From NCBI RefSeq assembly GCF_000003605.2, contig NW_003116447.1:1216291-1238021 (forward strand): a DNA stretch of 21,731 bases, read 5' to 3'. Below the pieces are notes generated by a model. That model was not told the origin of the DNA. It saw only the letters and a program-made list of their open reading frames with translations, and made no database searches. Of the stretch, positions 18,085 to 21,731 are shown piece by piece. Source of the stretch: Saccoglossus kowalevskii. Lineage: Eukaryota; Hemichordata; Enteropneusta; Harrimaniidae. Numbering within the stretch: position 1 is the first letter of the stretch; each line of letters begins with the position of its first letter. Both the position numbers and the translations under genes were made by a program.

Positions 18085-18090
18085 AATAAA
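18085..18090 (+). terminator. Candidate polyadenylation signal of inhibitor gene 2
   Basis: AATAAA 91 bases after the stop codon, overlapping a second copy. More AATAAA copies lie at about 18374-18392. Confidence 0.55.
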
Positions 18091-18109
18091 TAAACAAGTA
18101 AGCAGTGCC

Positions 18110-20030
18110 GAGTATTAGAGCACCTCATTTCAAACAACAACTTTGATGTCCATAGTTACGACCAACAAACGAAACAAGTGTTTTGGTCATTTCACGCGTT
18201 ACTCTGACAAGGTGCCGTAAGTGGCGCCCTCTGCCGACTGCTCCAACCAAAGTATGTCACTTCGGCAACATAGCACGTCGACTGTTATTATTCATGAATG
18301 AACAAGTCCCCACGATTCTAACGAAATCCTTTCTAAAAACTTATTTGTTGTACGTAATAATAAAATATATAGTTAAAATAAAATAAAATAAATTCACGCC
18401 ATAAAATACATCAGACGATTGATTGCAACTAATTGTATGGTTCATTCCTAAATAAATTAGCACGCACTAAGATTTTTACATAAAACACCAGTAATGAAAA
18501 CCGTAACATTTTACTTTTGAAAAAAAGATTCTAATATATGAGCATACATGTGTTTTGTATGTACAGCAGTGAGCGGTGTACAGAGTCGAAACAAGATTTC
18601 ATCCTTGGCAAATAAAACTCGAACCAAATATGCACGTTTGCATAGGGGCTCGATGTCTCGTGTTAGTATTTCAAGGTAGAGATGCAGGTTCGTGGGCACT
18701 TGGGAGTGAATTTCTTTTTTGCTTTTTATTATCCAAACAGTCTTGGCTATAGACTGTTAAAATTTTGTAGAATTGTGAATAGGGGAACATACTAAAAAAA
18801 ACTATTTTAAAATATAGATAACAGGTGCATATAGTCTCTTTTGAATGCTTAGCAAGATTTAGTAGGGCTGTACATAAATCATAAAAAAGAAACGTGGTGA
18901 AAAAAGAAATGACGGGATTTCCATATTATGCACAATATTTAATTTGTAACAAAACGATAATACATTTAAATTTGGAACTGTTACAGCCATTTTAATTATG
19001 GGCATTAGCAAACTTCTTACTGAGTGAATTGTTATGCAAATTAGCAATTATCTCAGCTTCTTTTTAGTGCACATCACAGAACTTTAAAAAAATAGCTCCT
19101 AGACGCTTTGACCTTTTAATTTGAAATTATCACAAATGAGTGACAATGTGTTCAAATCTTCAAAACGCCGGATGTACAGATGTACCCATAAACCAATTTT
19201 GACAGGAAACAGAAGCATGGTTTAGAAGCTATTTTTTTTAAATCACTTTTGACCAAAAAAAAAGCACATTTTTGTGCACATTTCAAACTACAGTGTTCAT
19301 AAAAAAATACTAACAACATTTTTCAAAGTCATACAATAAGCTTTTCGAAAATATATAGTTTTGTGGACAAGGGAGATCATCTTGGTTTCCTCATTAACTA
19401 ATTAAAATACCTGTCACGTAAACTGCATCTCTACCTTCAGTAATCTAGACGACATTTTGTATTTGTAATACTGGTGGCTGTCACTGCATATAAACACTGA
19501 TATTGGATTATGATTTATCATTAACTAAAAGCCGCCACATTATTGTAGCACCCGGTAATCGTGTTCGTTCGATGAAGCAAATTCATTCTCTAATACATAT
19601 GCACTGATTGGTTGTATGTAGGCTTGAATAAGACTAGTCGCTATGAGAGTACTTCATTTAGTGTGTTTTCACTGTGAATGTGAATGAATAACGCGACAAC
19701 ATGCAACATTTTTACGACAAGTATTAATCCAATGTGGTCCCTCTATATACCATTACCAATCGATGACTTTATCCATTCTATCCAAAATAAAAAAAAAAAA
19801 TTATAAAAAGGTGATTCGATGAAAATCCCAAATATGACAAATTCAACTATATTGATATTGGCAACATTAAAAAAGTTGACCCAACAACTACTCACTCTAA
19901 ATATACGAGTCCGTCATTTGGAAACTAGTTGCTTTACGTTAAAAATTGATGGTTTGAGACACGTATGTAGGCCGAGATCATCAACGAGCGCCCCCTGTAC
20001 TTCAAAATAATAAACAATACTGCTGTAGTT
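18110..20030. other. Intergenic AT-rich region without a convincing gene
   Basis: Contains a GCGCCCTC motif (18224-18231), a CTCF-like GCGCCCCCTG (19988-19997), A/T homopolymers, and a minus-strand open frame 18511-18756 treated under findings. Nothing else can be supported. Confidence 0.5.
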
Positions 20031-20033
20031 GCT

Positions 20034-20066
20034 TCTGTTGTTGTTGTTGTTGTTGTTGTTATTGTT
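20034..20066. repeat. (TTG)n microsatellite
   Basis: About eight perfect TTG/TGT units (20034-20060) continued by imperfect TTATTGTTA. Confidence 0.9.
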
Positions 20067-20161
20067 AATACACATGGATGACTTTCTGTGCCTGCATTTC
20101 TAATTTACCAACAATGTATTGCCACCGCTAAATATTTTTGTTGAGTTTGGGAGAAATCAAG

Positions 20162-20162
<1 letters not shown>

Positions 20163-20215
<53 letters not shown>
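20163..20215. repeat. (TTA)17 microsatellite, probable LINE tail
   Basis: 53 bases of perfect TTA repeat. On the minus strand it is (TAA)n located about 100 bases beyond the stop codon of the LINE reading frame, the place where many LINEs carry a simple-repeat 3' tail. Confidence 0.92.
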
Positions 20216-20217
<2 letters not shown>

Positions 20218-20315
20218 AACAACAAAGAAAAACGAATACACAACAGAAAATTACAACATATAACAATAGAGTCCGTAAACTATTACATAATTCAATATAC
20301 CTTAAAAAATACATG

Positions 20316-20585
20316 TCAAGTGAATCTAACATTGTCCCACTTTTGTCTCAATTTGTTTTGGCCTTCCAGATTAGAAATGGCGATGTCAGTCTGGTGGCTA
20401 CACTTAAATATTGGGATCATTGAACAAAATCGTGGTTTGATTTTTTTAAGTTTAGAGTGATAAATGTGAAGTTTACAGAGCAAGATCAAATTACCTATCA
20501 GTGCCGAGTGTTTATCATTACCTAATAATATATCTTTTAATGTGAAATGGTGAATATCTATATAGTCAGTTTGGTCTTTAATCCA
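20316..20585 (-). pseudogene. LINE ORF2 fragment, extreme C-terminus
   Basis: A third frame begins WIKDQTDYIDIHHFTLKDIL and includes NLILLCKLHIYHSKLKKIKP and KWDNVRF before TGA. The W-I-K, N-x-I-L-L-x-K-x-x-I-Y and K-W pattern is what follows the zinc motif in L1-like LINEs. Confidence 0.75.
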
Positions 20586-20586
20586 T

Positions 20587-20940
20587 TTAACAAAAAGTGA
20601 TCAAAAAACTAATGCAATCGCATTCATAAAATAAATGTTCTATAGTTTCCAGACTCGACTGGCAGAATGTGCACAGAGCAGTTTCTGTTTTTCCCATTTT
20701 AATAAAACTATAGTTTGTAGCTAAAAACCTATGAATGATTTTATATTGAAAGGCTTGCAATTTGGTTTCTTTGGTTATTTTGAACGGTCTAGCAAATATT
20801 AAATGCCATTCATTATCTGGCTCGCCTAAAATTGATTCCCATTTATACATGATTTTACTTGGAAATTGTGTAATTTCATTCACTAGATGGTTATAGACAT
20901 TTTTTGAAGGTTTTCCAGTGAAAATTAACAAGTTCAGCAT
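20587..20940 (-). pseudogene. LINE ORF2 fragment, C-terminal Cys/His motif region
   Basis: A second frame continues the same protein: ETKLQAFQYKIIHRFLATNY, then ALCTFCQSSLETIEHLFYEC. The C-x2-C-x8-H-x4-C pattern is the zinc-ribbon-like motif found downstream of the reverse transcriptase in L1-like elements. Ends prematurely at TAA 20589-20587. Confidence 0.85.
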
Positions 20941-21691
20941 GTTTTCCTTCTTTTTCTATTTCCGTTTTCCATTTCTTTGGAATTGATAATAAAGTCGATT
21001 GGTATGTAATAAAATCACTTTTCAAGTTATATTGTTGTTGGAACTCTCCGTATGACATAAATGTTCCATCTGGATTAACTAAATCATTAACGTAGTTTAT
21101 TCCTTCGTTGTGCCACTTTGAAATAAATATAGTTTTGTTACCTTTTTGAATTTCCCAGTTAAACCACAATGTTTGACCCAGACAGTCCTTTGCTGTCTTA
21201 ATTTGTCTAGTACTATCTGTCACCCTGCTCCATATGTTCGTTATTTCCCGCCAAAATTCATTACTAACCTGATCGCATATTGTACGTAGCCCATTGCTCA
21301 TATAATTCCAAACAAATTTCCCACCACAGAAAGCAAAAACTATGTTAAACATTTGTTTCCATGGACTGGAACTTTGGATTGAGAGAGACCTTTTTATCCA
21401 GGACACCTTCTGACTTTTAATTACGCTCGTTATGTGTGGTATTTTCACTCCTCCAGAGTATATATTATTTACCAGAATTGTTCTACTAACCCTATCCCCC
21501 TTACCATTCCATACAAAATTATATAACAATTGTTCTAATTCTTTTATTTTTTGTGAAGGTGAAGGCAGGATTGAGAATAAATCATTAAATTTTGGCAATA
21601 TTAGGCTTTCGATGACAGTTATTTTTCCAATTATCGTCAGGTTTCTTTGTTTCCAAATGTTCAGCAGCCGTTTACTTTCCTTAATTTTATC
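20891..21691 (-). pseudogene. LINE ORF2 fragment, post-palm region
   Basis: Open from just after an in-frame TGA (21694-21692) to a stop at 20891. It carries the LINE signature NLTIIGKITVIE followed by WNGK, GGVKIP and SWIKR. The last ~16 codons are out of register because of the frameshift. Confidence 0.85.
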
Positions 21692-21731
21692 TCAAAAGTT
21701 TATTTCAATAAGATTGGTTAAGCTCGAGTTT

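Larger units (their letters stand above)
20163..21731 (-). mobile_element. Decayed 3' part of an L1/Tx1-like LINE
   Basis: On the minus strand three overlapping open frames together make the C-terminal third of a LINE ORF2 protein. From the right edge: a LLNIWKQRNLTIIGKITVIE stretch, FVWNGKGDRVSRTILVN, GGVKIPHI and KVSWIKR, typical of the region after the reverse-transcriptase palm. A second frame has LQAFQYKIIHRFLATN and a zinc-type C-x2-C...H-x4-C motif (CTFCQSS, then EHLFYEC). A third frame ends at TGA 20318-20316. Defects: TGA at 21694-21692, a frameshift near 20935-20955, and a further shift in T-rich runs near 20590-20615. The 5' part lies beyond the window. Confidence 0.88.

Noticed and set aside
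20119-20460. Plus-strand frame with a poly-Tyr tract
   Set aside because: Tyr run is a translation of the (TTA)n array and the rest is antisense to the LINE.

Overview
This window is eukaryotic nuclear DNA from an AT-rich animal genome. Every recognisable protein is split by GT-AG introns, and no operon, Shine-Dalgarno site or bacterial gene is visible. The domain mix (SPRY plus armadillo repeats, WAP and follistatin/Kazal modules) and the non-LTR retrotransposon fragments fit a marine invertebrate bilaterian such as a mollusc, brachiopod, hemichordate or cephalochordate. The sequence alone does not settle which. The genes below were assembled by eye from splice sites and matching reading phases; no transcript or database evidence was available.

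Left part (1-6407, minus strand). The leftmost ~190 bases hold a fragment of a LINE reverse transcriptase with the YADD catalytic motif. Nine exons between 6407 and 363 join with matching phases into an open C-terminal-incomplete protein of at least 625 residues. It has an N-terminal SPRY domain, then an armadillo-repeat region, then a short Cys-rich (probably zinc-binding) segment, then a segment with an HGT motif and a later SP-x(3)-YSG-x(3)-YA motif that recalls ADP-ribosyltransferase/PARP-like folds. It looks like a soluble intracellular scaffold or signalling protein. Its introns carry a near-perfect long hairpin (876-1003), a SINE-like tRNA-derived segment (about 4500-4725) and a 65-bp minisatellite (5047-5250).

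Middle and right part (8084-18100, plus strand). Two neighbouring genes on the same strand encode secreted, cysteine-rich, protease-inhibitor-like proteins. Gene 1 (8156-12702, four exons, 353 residues) has a signal peptide, a Tyr/Asn/Asp-rich low-complexity segment, a WAP four-disulfide domain, a follistatin/Kazal domain and a C-terminal hydrophobic tail typical of a GPI-anchor signal. Gene 2 (14560-17994, three exons, 182 residues) has a signal peptide, one follistatin/Kazal domain and a Ser/Thr/Pro tail of PLSTD repeats encoded by an 18-bp minisatellite. All five introns of both genes are phase 1, the pattern expected of shuffled extracellular modules. The pair most likely arose by duplication followed by loss or gain of the WAP and tail modules; one would act at the cell surface and the other as a soluble factor.

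Mobile and structural DNA. Two MITE-like elements (9744-9986 and the TTAA-flanked 17227-17374) sit in introns of genes 1 and 2. An octamer GAGGGCGC, resembling the core of a CTCF site, recurs seven times between 10.1 and 18.2 kb. The right end (20163-21731) is the decayed 3' part of an L1/Tx1-like LINE on the minus strand, ending in a (TAA)n tail. The stretches 6408-8083, 12703-14559 and 18110-20030 hold no convincing gene.
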